Shown one piece after another: positions 46,835 to 58,710 of a stretch of 64,000 nt of DNA. The stretch comes from Clitopilus passeckerianus. Taxonomy: Eukaryota > Basidiomycota > Agaricomycetes > Agaricales > Entolomataceae. Both the position numbers and the translations under genes were made by a program. The notes below the pieces were generated by a model. That model did no database searches. It worked only from the letters and a program-made list of their open reading frames with translations, and had not been told where the DNA came from. The DNA lies in NCBI GenBank assembly GCA_944990035.1, contig CALYLX010000017.1:1-64000 (forward strand). The letters are read 5' to 3'. Each line of letters begins with the position of its first letter. The first letter of the stretch is position 1.

Positions 46835-47090
46835 ATGCCGGCTCAGCCCAAGGAACTCCCCAAGTCTCCAGCGAACCGTACGCTGTTCCAATCTTACCAA
46901 GGTAATATGAAAAGGGCGTAATTTAACCGTAAAGGTCTAACTTGATCATTCTCATATAGCTTTACCTGCCAGAACTAGGCTGGCTTTCTCTTTGGGAGTC
47001 TGTGGGTTTGCCGCGGCTGGACTTGTGATATCCGACATGCTTGAAGCCAAAATACCTTCAGAAAACAATACTGTCCAACCCCAAAATTGA
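46835..47090 (+). CDS. Small 65-residue one-TM protein, unknown
   Basis: Exons 46835-46901 and 46960-47090, joined by a 58-nt GT-AG intron (gtaata to catatag), give 65 residues. The protein starts MPAQPKELPKSPANRTLFQS, continues ALPARTRLAFSLGVCGFAAA and GLVISDMLEAKIPSENNTV, and stops at 47090. It has a basic N-terminal side and one hydrophobic segment of about 18 residues flanked by Arg and Asp/Glu. That is a common layout for small mitochondrial inner-membrane or ER tail proteins. A clean start, intron and stop, and its place filling the gap between RIB5 and the next gene, support it as real. I cannot name the family. Confidence 0.65.
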
Positions 47091-47218
47091 ATGAATCCTG
47101 CTTTACTATAATACAATGTGGTATGTGTCTATGCTTCGTGGTACTAGTGGAATAATAACATAAGTGTGGTGTGGTAGGACTTAATGAAGACCGTGTAATC
47201 TAGCCAAAAGGTTCATGC

Positions 47219-48154
47219 CTAAACTATGCGTCTTGCCGATCTTGCACTGTTGGTGCTCGGCCTTCTTGTCAACGATTCCAAAGGGTGAGGATCTAAAAAT
47301 GGGCTCGTATTACCAGGTGATGCACCCATTGCTCTTCCCTGCAGCTCAAATGGGTTCTCCCCCATCCCTACACCCAGGCCAACACCTTGCACACGCCCTC
47401 CTTGACCTTTGGTATTATTGGCATCCTGTCTGGCCGCCTCAGCCCTTGCAACCCTCTCCAAACTTTCCATTGTCGGGTACCTATGCCCCTCCTCCGTCGC
47501 AAGCCTGAACTCCCAACTTCCCTTCTCCCAATCCGGTATCAAGTTTTCTTCACCTAGCTCCCTCGTCCCCTTTCTACGACAACAACAGAGGATGGATTTG
47601 AGGAAACCGGTCCAAGTATCCCAGAATACGATAGTCAGGGAGGTGACCACCACGAAAGCGATGCAGACGAAGACGAGGCCAATGACTTTCCATTGAGTTG
47701 CCTCTCCCGGAGGCATGTATGCACCAGTAGAGACGCCACTAACTGTTGCGGTTGGCGCGGTAAATGGGGAGTCGGATGAGGTCATGCCAGTCGAAAGGTT
47801 TGAAGTAGTAAATGATAATGACGACGGCGAATGTGCTATATCTCCGAGCGTACTTGTGCTTTGCGTATGGGTTGATAGCCCTCGAGTACCCGAACTCGCT
47901 AGCAATGAGGTAGAGGAGGCCGCCAGGGCGGTTATCAGGGTGCCGGTGGCTTGAGTTGCACTCGTTCTCGTGGTCTCGCCATCCCTGGAAAACCCGTCAT
48001 ATTCTTCTTCATCATCTTTTCTTCCTCCGCCTCCAAGTTCGCCTTCGAGAACATCCACGAAGCCTCTGATCGGGGTGTCCAAGGCAGGCGTTCTTGGCAT
48101 AATGCTGAAGAGGGCAGCAGACCCCAAGAAAAGGCGTGTGCTGAATATCGGCAT
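47219..48154 (-). CDS. Mucin-like type I membrane protein, unknown
   Basis: Single exon of 311 residues. A hydrophobic N-terminus (STRLFLGSAALFSIM) may be a signal peptide. It is followed by a ~130-residue Ser/Thr-rich, probably O-glycosylated ectodomain (ATQATGTLITALAASSTSLL). One strong membrane span lies at about residues 155-178 (VIGLVFVCIAFVVVTSLTIV), then a cysteine/arginine anchor (ILCCCRRKG) that could be palmitoylated, and a cytosolic tail of about 120 residues with WEKGSWEFRLATEEGHRYPT and an Arg-rich end. This layout resembles fungal wall-stress sensors and mucins, but no WSC or other named domain is visible. It is tandem with the long coiled-coil gene upstream. Confidence 0.78.
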   Translation of the reverse strand: MPIFSTRLFLGSAALFSIMPRTPALDTPIRGFVDVLEGELGGGGRKDDEEEYDGFSRDGETTRTSATQATGTLITALAASSTSLLASSGTRGLSTHTQSTSTLGDIAHSPSSLSFTTSNLSTGMTSSDSPFTAPTATVSGVSTGAYMPPGEATQWKVIGLVFVCIAFVVVTSLTIVFWDTWTGFLKSILCCCRRKGTRELGEENLIPDWEKGSWEFRLATEEGHRYPTMESLERVARAEAARQDANNTKGQGGRVQGVGLGVGMGENPFELQGRAMGASPGNTSPFLDPHPLESLTRRPSTNSARSARRIV

Positions 48155-48508
48155 TTAAACGCGATTTCGTTGACTGTGGCTCTCTGCCGTGTGGGCGTTA
48201 TGGTTGATAGAATGTTTGCTGGAGAGCAGATCAAGTTTCCTGGCCCAGCGCGTTCCCCACTGGGCGATTCGCGTTTAGCCTTTCGGTCACGTGGCCCTGT
48301 AACTTGGTCATGTTGCTCAGGCTTGGGTCCAGCTGCCATCAAGCAACCTTCAGAGTAGCAGCTACCAGCTTCCTGATGAGGTCTGACAGTAAAATGGCCA
48401 GTATTGAACCAGTAACATCATTGAATGTGTATAATTAGAAGTAGAAATGCATATACTCGTGGCTAGAAGTACAGATGTGCGCTAACAAGAAAAAGTCCGG
48501 GTTATAAA

Positions 48509-51500
48509 TCATGAAACCTCTCTGTCAAATCTCGGCCTCGCCTCGGTTGTTCTGCCTGGTACTGGCTGCGCGGTGTTGCCCCGTATCTTATTCAGCCAGC
48601 TTCTCTTCTCTTTGGTGGACTGGCCTCCCGCGTTTGCAGTCCCTCGAGGGCTATTTGTCACGTCATGAATCACTGACGAATGCTGAGGGACACCGGTGGC
48701 AGACGCGAACGCGAACTTCTTCGGCGACGGCTTTCTAGGAGAAGGAGAAGCGGGGTGACGACTCTGGTTTCGTTTGGGCGTGAAACCAGATTGGAGGCCG
48801 TTCAATACTCGGCGAACTCTGGGTGTGTGTCCCGACTTGTGCTCATGGATCGGTACGCTATCTGCCGTGAAGACTTGAGCCGGTTGTCTCTTGTCTTCGA
48901 GGTCATCGTCATCCGGAGCCCTACGCTTCTTGCCTACCGAAGAAGAGGAAGGAACACTGGCCATTGCCATTGCCTCGGCGGCAATTGGATGTATCAAAGG
49001 CCGTTCAGGCGTCCGCGCCTTGAAGACGGGAGGAGGGGCCGGATGCTGCTCAGGTGTTTGTGACCGTGCCCGCATAGACGACGAGGCGAGGCTTGGACGT
49101 TGGATCGTTGGCCTGGAAGTTGTTGATACGGCAGGTGACGTAGAGCCACGAACAGATGAATGCAATTGGGGCTTCGTAGCGGCTGGTACTTGAGTAGACG
49201 GTGGGCTCAAGATTGGAGCAGGGGCATCAGCCGTGCTCCTCTCAGATGCCTTAGGAAGTGCAGCCTTGGCAGCGGCCAGCTTCGTCTGCAGGTTCTGGAT
49301 CTTCCGGGTCAGCGACTCCAACTTGGTCGTCAATTTCTTATTGTCCTTGAGCATTCTGTGAAGCAGAAGTATCAGTAAGTGGACAATACGGACAGGGCTC
49401 CAGCTTACTCGAGTGCGCGATCATCATTCTCCTCAATTTCGGCGCATTTCTTGCGAAGTAACTCCTCCATCTCATTGTTGCGTTCTTCAAGTTCGGCAAG
49501 AGCAATCTGAAGGTCGGGTCGAGACTGTAGATTGGCAAGTTGCTTGTGGAGTTCGGCAGATTCTCGCTTGAATTGTGCGCTTTGGAGGCTAAGATTTGCT
49601 TCTGCCGTTCTTGTCGCCTGATCGGCTGCGAGGAGTTGAGCTCGGGTTTGCTCAAGTTCATCCGTCAGCGATGCCGACTTTCGTTCGCTGGATAGGTGTC
49701 AGCCAGTTGATATGGTCGATAGGGCTCGCTACATACCTCTCCTTGATCTGGCTCTCAAGGTAACGGTGAAGAGAGATTGAGCGTTGGTTCTCAGCTTCAA
49801 GTGTGGTGGCCTGCTCCTGCAGGGCGGTCCGTTCTTGCTCAAGGCTAGTCATCTGCTCGTGTAACCTCGACATCTCGGTTTGAGCATTCTTGAGATCATG
49901 CTGTACTTGCTGGAGACCATCTTCTGCTATGCGAAGGCGCTCCTGGGCAGAAAATAACGCCGCACCGTGCTTGGTGCTTTCTTCCGCATATTGGGATGCC
50001 TGAGCTGCTAGCTGGTTCGACAGTTGGTTAACCTCGTCTTTAGTCATGTTGAGCTGTTCCCGATATTGGTTGAGGGTGGTCGTGAGGCCAGAAATCTCGG
50101 ATTCAAGCTGCTGTCTTGCCTGCTCAGACTCTGCGGTGAGACTTGAGAGACGAGACTCCTGCTGCTGTCGTATTTGCGACATCTCGGCATTGGTTTGCTC
50201 GTATGAACACTGTAGTTCATCGAGGGCAGCTCGTTTCTCCTCGGTGGAAGCTGTAGCATCGTCCAAGGCCTTCTGAAGGGCTTCCTTCTCCGCGAGGGCC
50301 TCTTCCTTTGCTTTCTCAGCCTCGTGATTCCGGTCGGTTTCGTTCTGTAGAAGGTTGGTCAACTCGGCGATTTGCTCTTCGAGGTTAGACCGAGCAGCTG
50401 TGGCGTCAGCGAGGGTGGCTTCGAGCTCTGATTTGGTGGACTCAAGCTCTTCCCTTAGGCGAGCCGCCTCAGCACCGGCGTCAGCGAGACGCTGACGAAC
50501 TTCGGCTGACTCGCAATCGTATTGAGCTTGCAGCTTAGCCATCCTGTCATCATTATTCTTTTCGAGAAGGAGTTGTTGGGTTTGATCAAGATTTGCCTGG
50601 AGTGCGTTGTTGGCGTTTTGCACCTGCTCTATTGCTAGTCGATGTGCTGTTTCGCGTTCCAGAACGGTTTTATCGAAGTCCGAAATCGTCGCTTGTAGCT
50701 CCTCAAGTTGTTCGGCATGTGCAGCTTCAGACGTTTCTGCTTCATCTTGGACTTGAGAGAGCTGGAGTCTGAGAAGCTCGTTCTGCTCCCGCTCCCGTTG
50801 AACAAGGTTTCTCTGTGCAGCGATCTCTTGGCGTAGGGCAATCTTTTGCTCGAGTATTTCCTTGATATAGGCAAGCGCTTTGCGAAGGCCGCCTTGCGAG
50901 ACTGCCAGTGCCAGCGTTGACTGCTGGACATCTTCGAGTTGACCTGCCGCCAGCTCGGCTTCCTTCTCCTCGAGTAGCTCGAGAGCTCGCTTGTAGTCCT
51001 CCTCCAGGCGGACGAGCTCTTCCTTTGTCGACCGAGTGTCTTCATCAGACTTCACGATCCTTTCTCTTGCTGCGCCGATCGTCTGGATAATGACTTGAAC
51101 CAGAGTCTCAACAGTCCGCTCGCCTTCCTCAATCTTTCCCTCCATCTCCACTTCCATAGCATCAAGACGTGCAATTGCGTTGTCTCTAGCTTCCCGTGCG
51201 TCCGCACAATCCTCCACCATGGCGTCCTTCTGGGCGGCCATCATCTCCAACTCAGCAGTCAGCTCCGTCAACCTTTCCTCCTGCAGCTTCAAATTCGTCT
51301 CCATACGCCTGATATCGTGCTGATGGATGCCGATTTGTTCCGTCCTGCGAAGAACCCTGCCTTCAAGCTCCTTGACACGCTCTCTGAGCGAGGCATTGAC
51401 TCCGCTAGCGGACATGGAAGAGAGTTGGTGGAATTGAAGGTCAGCGTAACGGGTTTCCGCCTTCGCAAGCTCATCCTGGGCTTTCCTGAGGTCGTTGGTG

Positions 51501-53467
51501 AGATTCGTGACCTGAAGATTCAACGAATTGCGATCAGATTCGACGTTCTGGAGCGTCTTGGAGAACTGCTGAATTTGACATTCAGCCCGTTCTAGATCGT
51601 TACGGAGACGCTGGGCAGTCTCCCTACCCGACATGCTTTCCGTCAGGCTTGCCCGCTCCTGATCCTGAAGTTTGGCAAGAATGTCATCGCGCTCCTTCGT
51701 GACAGATTCTAGCGAAGAAATGCACTCCTCGAGCTGATTCCTCAGTTCTTGGATCTTCGTTTCCAGCTCCATAGACCTCTGGTGACTGTGAGCGAGGTCT
51801 GCGGAGAGGTCAATCTGGGGCAACTGAGGCTCGGGCAACTGGTTTCGAAGCTCCTCGGCACGAAGAGCGAAGTTCTGCACCATGACCAACGAAGCGGTTG
51901 CTAAATGGCCCATGCGACGAAGTTCTAATCGCATAACATCCTTCTGGCCAGTAGATTGGGTATCCGCCGACTCGAGGTCATTTCGTAGTCGTAAGACGGT
52001 GGAGTCTGCCTCCTCTTCATTAGATTGTGAGAGTGACGCAATTTCAGATTCCAAGGCTTTGACAGCGAATTGATGTTCAGATTCCAAGAACTGCACGTTT
52101 CTGCGTAGACTATCACGTTCGCCACGAAGCCGCTCCACAGCGTCCAACAAACGTTGGACATGGGATGCAACAGCTTCTTGGGTTTCTGGTGAAAAAGCCC
52201 GGCCTGCCGAATGGGGTTTGTCGACGTCCATTCGGTCTTCCGTTTTCGCCGCGAGCTCATTGCGCCTATAACACATATGATTAAATCGCAAATCCATGAA
52301 TTGATGAAATCTACGCACAGTCGCCCAATTTCGGTTGCCTGAGCAGTCAGAACGTCTTTAAGCCGAGCCACTTCGCCCTCGGCATGTTCGAGCTGGTCTT
52401 GAACGTATGTCTTCTCGCCGTCCGATAGGGCCAACCGACTTTCCATATCCGACACCCGACTTCTTTGGATACTAAGGTCTTCCTCCACCTCCCTTAGCGA
52501 AGCCTTGAGACGTCTGCTGTCATGGCCTTCGCTAGCCAATTTCTCGAGAGCAGCGATCTTCGCCTCGTCCTCTTCAATGCGTTTCATGAGCTCCTGCTCC
52601 CTAGAACCATCCAGACCCTGAGGCTGGAGGTATTCTATCTCAGAGTCCTTCTCCTCTAACTGAGACCGCAGAGATGCTATTTCCTTCGTTAACTTCCTCT
52701 CTGATGCAGTTCTCTCGTTCTCAAGCTTGAGAAGCTCGTTTTGAGCACGTGAAGCCTTTTCATTAGCGATAGTGAGTTCGACATCTTTGGCATCGAGAGA
52801 GGCCCGGATTTGAGCCATGTCTTGTTGCATAGCATGATTCCGTGCTTCGAAAAGGGAGGAAGAGCGGGGACGGGTGATAGAGGCCTTGGGTTGTGAAGTT
52901 GCTTGGACGAGCTCATCCTGAAGTTCCCGAATACGCGTCTCAAGGAGACGCTTGTCCTGTTGTAATCTCTCACTCTGAGAGCTCTGGTCGCCGTACGTTC
53001 GTGATAGTCGTTCGAGGTGTGCCTCCAGGTCTCGTGCCTCCGAGGTCTTTTCCTTGATAGTTTCTTGAGCAGTAGCGAGGGCCTGCGATGCGTTTTGAGA
53101 CGCAATCTTCTCGTCTCTCAGCTCATTTGAACGTGTTTTGAGGTCTTCCTCAAGTTTGACAGCGCGACCTAATTCGGAATTGAGCTATGAAGAGAATGAG
53201 CTTCATTTTTGCAGGACCCTCTTGTTTCACAAGTACCTTGTACTGGGTTTCCTTCAATATATTCTTGAGTTCTACTAGTTCATCTGTTTGCCTCATGAGT
53301 CGAGTTTGTTGTGCAGCAATGTGACCATCTATTTGAAGCATCCCCTCATTAACATTGCGTTGGAATGAATTTGCAGAATCAGACCGACCTTTGCTTGCTA
53401 GCTTGTCTTTATATGCTCGTACTTCCTCCGAGACGTCGTTCGCCCCGAAATTGGTCCAGGACGCCAT
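48509..53467 (-). CDS. Giant coiled-coil protein (~1,560 residues), unknown
   Basis: The start at 53467 gives MASWTNFGANDVSEEVRAYK, and the stop is at 48509. Introns lie near 53185-53237, 52270-52318, 49685-49735 and 49355-49405, all short. Almost the whole protein from residue 50 to 1270 is heptad-rich coiled coil. The C-terminal ~270 residues are disordered, basic and Pro/Ser-rich, with candidate CDK sites (SPSPRKPSPKK, SQTPEQ) and a conserved-looking end (KEKRSWLNKIRG). There is no motor, kinase or SMC ATPase head. The design fits a scaffold of the spindle pole body, nuclear pore basket or Golgi, but I cannot choose between them. It diverges from the DUF89 gene, with 654 bp between starts. 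Confidence 0.85.
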
Positions 53468-54121
53468 GGCGGTCGTCTCTTGGCTCTGCAGGGGTCACTG
53501 TCCTCACTGTTACTTTGATCGTGGTTCGTGGGAACAATATATGGAGGCTCAACGCGTTTGACTGGTCACGTGATCGCGTTTTTTATATGTTCCCACGCAT
53601 CATTGTTCATTGATCGCAAAACACCACCTGCTTGATTTAGGTTCGCACCCTCAAAAACACGATATCATGGCAAGGACGGCACGCAACGGACAAGCGAATC
53701 ATCATCATGCTTTAGCTCGGAGAATTTCATGCAAGTGGAGCTACTTCTGATCTCTTTCATCTTCCTTTAGAAGTGAAGCCCGCTTTTCAGCTACTCTTGC
53801 CCCGATCTGGAAGACCCTGGTATACTTTTCAGCCAGCCATAACGCATGAAAAACGGTGACGAAATGCGCTCTCAAGCACTTTCTCGCCGTCTTTGACGTT
53901 GTGCAGATGTAGTAGGACCAGTTAAGATGCATATGCACGTAGTTTAGTCGTCTCCAGGAGGATGCGCGATGACCCAAGGCGGAAGGTGAATTTCTTATCT
54001 GGGGGTGGGCATAATTTTTGACTGTATCGTGACGTCATCTCAGTAAAAATGGTCGAGTAATCCCGGGATTGATATAAAACCAACGAAGATATCGAAACGA
54101 CCCCCATCTGCTCCTTTCCTC
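53468..54121. other. Divergent promoter region, coiled-coil gene/DUF89
   Basis: 654 bp without a recognisable gene. It contains TCACGTGA at 53566-53573, a palindromic E-box-type site. Nothing else is seen. Confidence 0.5.
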
Positions 54122-55963
54122 ATGACTACCACCGCCAACGCCACCGGCGTTCACTCCGTTACATCCTCTGGTGCTCCTAGAAAGGTCACCCTCTCTCTTG
54201 GACATCTTCCAGATAAGAAGGAGATCAAAGCTCCTTGGCCCAGGACACCTACTCGTGTCGACCCCAACAACCCGCCATGGCCAGCATATCGTGGTTACCA
54301 TGAGTATTCTTTCGCTCATGCCACTATGCAATCGAGGCTTCCTACCATCCTTGGAAAGGCCATCGATGACACTATCCTCACCCTCAACACTGAGTCGTCT
54401 GAGGAACGCATCGTCGACCTAGCCGCTTGTGCCGAACGAATGGGTGAGCTGATGACCGACCTTAGCGGCAACAAGAAGCTCAGGCCTATCGTTGACGATA
54501 ACGAAGCCGATGTTGCTCTATGGAACAAGGAAATCGCCAAGTATTTCCAAGGTATGCGCATATATGCACCCTTATTCCAATCTGTAATAGCCTAAACGAA
54601 GTCTAGGCAAGGATTTCATGAATGCTCCATGGTTATTTGCCGAAGCCTACAAGTATCGTCGTCTGCGTGAGGCTTTCAGCGTCAGCAAATTCTGGAGAGA
54701 CTATGACGTCTTCTACAGACAAAAAGTCAGCGAGCCTTCTCTTTATACGACCAAGTTGCATATCTGATCCGTTCCTTAGTGCGACACATTCTCTCGTTCT
54801 ATGGATGCCGTCTTTGAGCTCTCGACACGTTTTGCGGAGCCTTTCTCTATTGCAGAGAATCTGTCTGCTGAAGAAAAGTTGGAAGCCGAACGCCTCATGT
54901 TCTTGGAATTGACTCAGAGTATGTTCATGGCCCAAGTATCAACCAACCCTCTAACCTATCGGCAGTTTGCTTGTGGGGAAACTCTACCGACCTGTCGCTC
55001 CTGATCAACATGACTGAAGAACAAATTAAATCCTTGCAATCGACTGGTGGTGACCACCTTGCAGCTACCGAGAAGAATATTCTTGGGAACGATTTGCATC
55101 GCCTTTGGGACTATGTCAAAGGTCTCCGAGAAAACACTGGAGGAAGAATCGATTTCATTCTCGACAATGCAGGGTTTGAGCTCTACTGTGACTGCGTTTA
55201 CGGTTCGTGATTCTACCTCTCTGCACTACAGGTTAATGCTGACCAACATCGCAGCCGACTTCCTGATTCAGAGTGGTTTGGCTAAGCAGGTCCGCTTCCA
55301 TGGGAAACGATATCCGTGGTTCGTCTCCGACGTCACCAGGAAGGATTGGGAGTGGCTTCTGAACACTATGGTTTACGGCCAACTCTTCCCCAAAGCCAGT
55401 GACGTCGAGCTTGAGTCCCTTCGCCGTTTGGGATTAAGGTGGAAGGTATCTGTCAACTCCTCTCTACGTCGTCAGTCAAATGCTTATTTATGACGTGTGA
55501 AGCAATATGAGAAGGAAGGCAAATGGGTCTACGAGCAACATCCATTCTGGTGCACAGGATACACATTCTGGGACCTCCACAGTGAGGCCCCGGATTTGTT
55601 CCTGCACCTTTCTCGTTCCGACCTTGTCTTCTTCAAAGGCGACCTGAATCACCGTAAACTCACGTACGATTGTGCTGCACCCGCAAGCACGCCTTTCGAA
55701 GTCGCTATTGGACCCATGGCTAGCTCTGCAGGTGCACCCAAAATCGTCAGCCTGCGAACAATCAAGAGCGATGTTGTCGTCGGCCTGGGTTCCGAGGGTG
55801 ACCAACTTGCTGAACGTCTCGACAAGGAAGAACCTGGCTGGAAGATTAGCGGAAAATATGTACGTTGGTTTATTTCAAACATTTTCCTCCTTGCTGAAGT
55901 GCCTATAAGGCTGTCGTCCTTTTTAGTGAAGGTCGCCCTGGTGAAAAGGTCCGCTTTGCATAG
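54122..55963 (+). CDS. DUF89/ARMT1-type damage-control phosphatase
   Basis: Metal-dependent phosphatase of the DUF89 family (human ARMT1, yeast YMR027W), thought to remove harmful sugar phosphates. The start at 54122 gives MTTTANATGVHSVTSS. Family blocks are PPWPAYRGYHEYSFAHATMQ, RLPTILGKAIDDTI, APWLFAEAYKYRRLREAF, WGNSTDLSLLINM and RIDFILDNAGFELYCDC (metal/nucleophile Asp-Asn). Next come RFHGKRYPWFVSDVTRKDWE, HPFWCTGYTFWDL, SDLVFFKGDLNHRKLTYDC and SLRTIKSDVVVGLG. The last intron (55860-55909) joins GKY to AVVLFSEGRPGEKVRFA and the stop at 55963. Introns are 50-60 nt. Confidence 0.94.
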
Positions 55964-56100
55964 ACAATAAGTTAACTCTCACCATTATCCTGCATTTTCA
56001 CTATGCATTCCTTACGCGTCGTATAATTGTATTTTGCCAGTCGTGTATTATATATGAATGCAATAACCGTCGACCATATCGAGAGCATACGGGAATAGGA

Positions 56101-56625
56101 AAGTCCATGGCGGGACTCTAGCCGAAAGTCCACCCGAGTCGGCATTAGTCCAGCCGTTGCTGATGCATCCCCAACTCCGCTCACAACTAATTAGCCATGA
56201 TGGTGAAGGGGCCCACTCGACCAATAACGCTGAGCGTTTAAATAGGGATAATGATTATTAGAGCTATCTATGTATGCTATTATATGCATACCTGCATGAA
56301 AATATGTAGGCGAGACGCAGCGGGATACATTGTCGCCATGTAGAGAACCAAATCATACGGATATCTGTCAAGCAGGCGATTATCTTCTATTCAGTCCCTT
56401 TTGAAAGGGTATTATCGAATCTATCACTATATACACAAAATATCCTACGTTAAAAATGCACAATGCTCTTCTTACGGACCTTTGACGACGCTGAGAGACT
56501 GACTGCCTACTGCAAAGTTGGAGCGGAGCCTGAACATAGCTTACATAGACAACATAGCCACACACCGGTTAGTCCGGCTGGAGTCCCCGATGGACTCTGA
56601 CGCGGGTGGACTGTCCAATTCCCGC
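56101..56625. mobile_element. Possible MITE-like element with degenerate inverted ends
   Basis: The ends carry imperfect inverted repeats. AGTCCACCCGAGTC at 56127-56140 matches, on the other strand, 56599-56612 with one mismatch. TCCAGCCG at 56149-56156 matches 56575-56582 on the other strand, in the same inward order. Each end also has extra GGACT-like repeats. The interior (~420 bp) has no coding signal. No clear target-site duplication was found, so the borders are approximate. Confidence 0.35.
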
Positions 56626-57879
56626 ATTTTTTAACCTTACACAGATTACCCGGTCTTCCGTACACCCAAAATTCATGGGCCATTATCACTTCTAGTTTCC
56701 TTATGACACCCAATTTTCTTGGTCTCAGTAGCTTACATATTGTCTTCACAGCCTTGTTTATGAGTTTGAGGGATCTACGTCTTCAGGAAGAGGAGATACA
56801 ACCGTTTTTCTAAAGTCGCGCCGAAATCAGGGCTCCCGCCAATATGTACAGTCCCGGGGGAAAACGTCAGCTGGCCGTCCACCATGCTCATTTTCTGGTG
56901 TTCGACCATGTTCGGGACATTGAAGCTTCAACCTTCCTCGTTGGCCGAAATTATTCTGACGATTTCACTCATAACGATGTCTGCTACTATCCTTATGATA
57001 CCAGACTTGCTATTTCGTGCAAATACGGTGTCTGGACCGTGTTTGTACCAAAATCAGGATTTGTGATGGGCACCAAATTGGGTATATTTTGTCATTCATT
57101 CTTCACCAACTTGTTTTTCTTCGCATAAGAAAATTACAACAGTCTCTCATGGTGTTAATACATAGACTACAGTCAATATTTTATGTGTGGAAGGCCTCTG
57201 CGCTTAGATGTGGTCGAGTGTACAGATGAGGGGTGGCATACAGATGACCGGGTAAACTCTGTATCGGAGCTTTCGGTGGTTGTGAAAGGAAATCGCTCCG
57301 GCATATACGGCGCCTTTCCCGAATTTGGCCATTTGCATTCTTCTTTGGTTCCTGCCAGTGCAAGGTTACTGCTCCTACACAGTTGACTACATAACTCTGC
57401 AACTCGACAAAAGCTGATCCTTGACTCTTATCTATATTCCCACCACCGAGTCGTCGTTTTGGCTCCTCAAGACTGAGATGTTACTGCGCAACATGACCTA
57501 CTAGTAGGCTCAGGATGGATCCCAATCCAATCGCTTCCCTTGGTCAAGCCGTAGAGAGCATACGCTAGAAACAATGGTTAACGACCCCATGTTGTTGTAA
57601 CCCTCATGTAATAAAATAGGTGACATGTCATCAGCAACAATCCACCAGTCGCAGTAGCTATCTTGTCATTTTACCGGCAATTGTTTCAACCAGTAACAAA
57701 GCCACTTCCGCAGGGACGTGAGTCGACTGGTAACACCCCTCTTTTATTTGCTGGGTAGTCGCAGCAATCCATAGATGTCACACAGGCAGGGAACCGGGAC
57801 CACCATGCTAGACCTTTGAAGTATCATGGGGAACATACTTTGCCGAACGCTGACGCAAATGAGATTGCAGGACATCTTG

Positions 57880-58710
57880 ATTCAAGGTGAAAGTACCGGC
57901 TTCATTGACCCGATCTTAGCTCAACAATATTCTCGTTGTCGATGTCCATCTGGTCGCATTGATATTTTTAGAACCTTATCGTTTGCGACTAACACTGCAA
58001 CACCAACTGTCGCCGATCACACCTTCTCTGGACCATAATGAGATCGCTATCCAATTTTATTCAATCAACTCTATTGGGACTCTGCATGACGCAATCACAT
58101 GTGTTGAGCTCCCTGAGCTAGGTCTTTGCAGACGTTGGAGGCTGGCAATATGTACTCTAAAGTGCGACATATCTCATTCGCCAGGTGATCTTGCTCGGCT
58201 CGCTGAGCAACCACAAGAAACTCGGGTCGCCCCCAAAGACAAGCACGTTCAAGTATAACTAAGGCGTCAGAACCGGTACCTCGACCAGCAGTCTTTCTAA
58301 CGCCGCCAACATTACTGACACCGCTCGTTATGTTACGATGCTCCACATTGCTTGCACAGGCACAACATCCTCCCAAGTTTGCCATCGACAGCCAACTGGG
58401 TGCTTCATTCTCTGATAAACCGAAGTACTGGTCCTCTTCATCAACCTACAGAGGCAATGCTCCGCCCACCTCAACTCCGCCCCAGTTCCACATATCGTTG
58501 ATAACATGTTGCAAGCTATTTGTGAATCGACTTTCAATTCGAGCCGCAAACTCTGCACATGTTGCTGATACCGGAAAGCCGTCGGGTGTAGCTTCGAGAC
58601 TTCGTCACCGATCAATGTATTTCTTGAACGAATTCTACTCTGTGTTTGATACCGCTAATTGTGAAGTCGGCTTTGCGACTACCTCCAATGGCATTTGGTA
58701 CGCGTTCCAC
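57880..58710 (+). pseudogene. Decayed aspartic protease copy
   Basis: Three fragments match, in order, the intact aspartic protease at 60011-61739. Near 57891-58035, GFIDPILA and TLSFATNTATPTVADHTFSG parallel GFDGVDGILG and TLSPGSTTSIPTVTDNAYTQ. Near 58385-58450, SQLGASFSDKPKYWSSSSTY parallels the GELSWGGTDSSKYTGSINYT part. Near 58620-58690, FLNEFYSVFDTANCEVGFAT parallels FLERFYSVYDTANNRVGFAT. The parts are in different frames with stops between, and both catalytic Asp regions are missing. It is best read as a degraded tandem duplicate. Confidence 0.75.

Noticed and set aside
56844..57128. Open frame of 94 codons with a faint TRLAISCKYGVW resemblance to the aspartic protease
   Set aside because: The similarity is short and partly falls on intron sequence of the intact gene; spacing to the other fragments is wrong.
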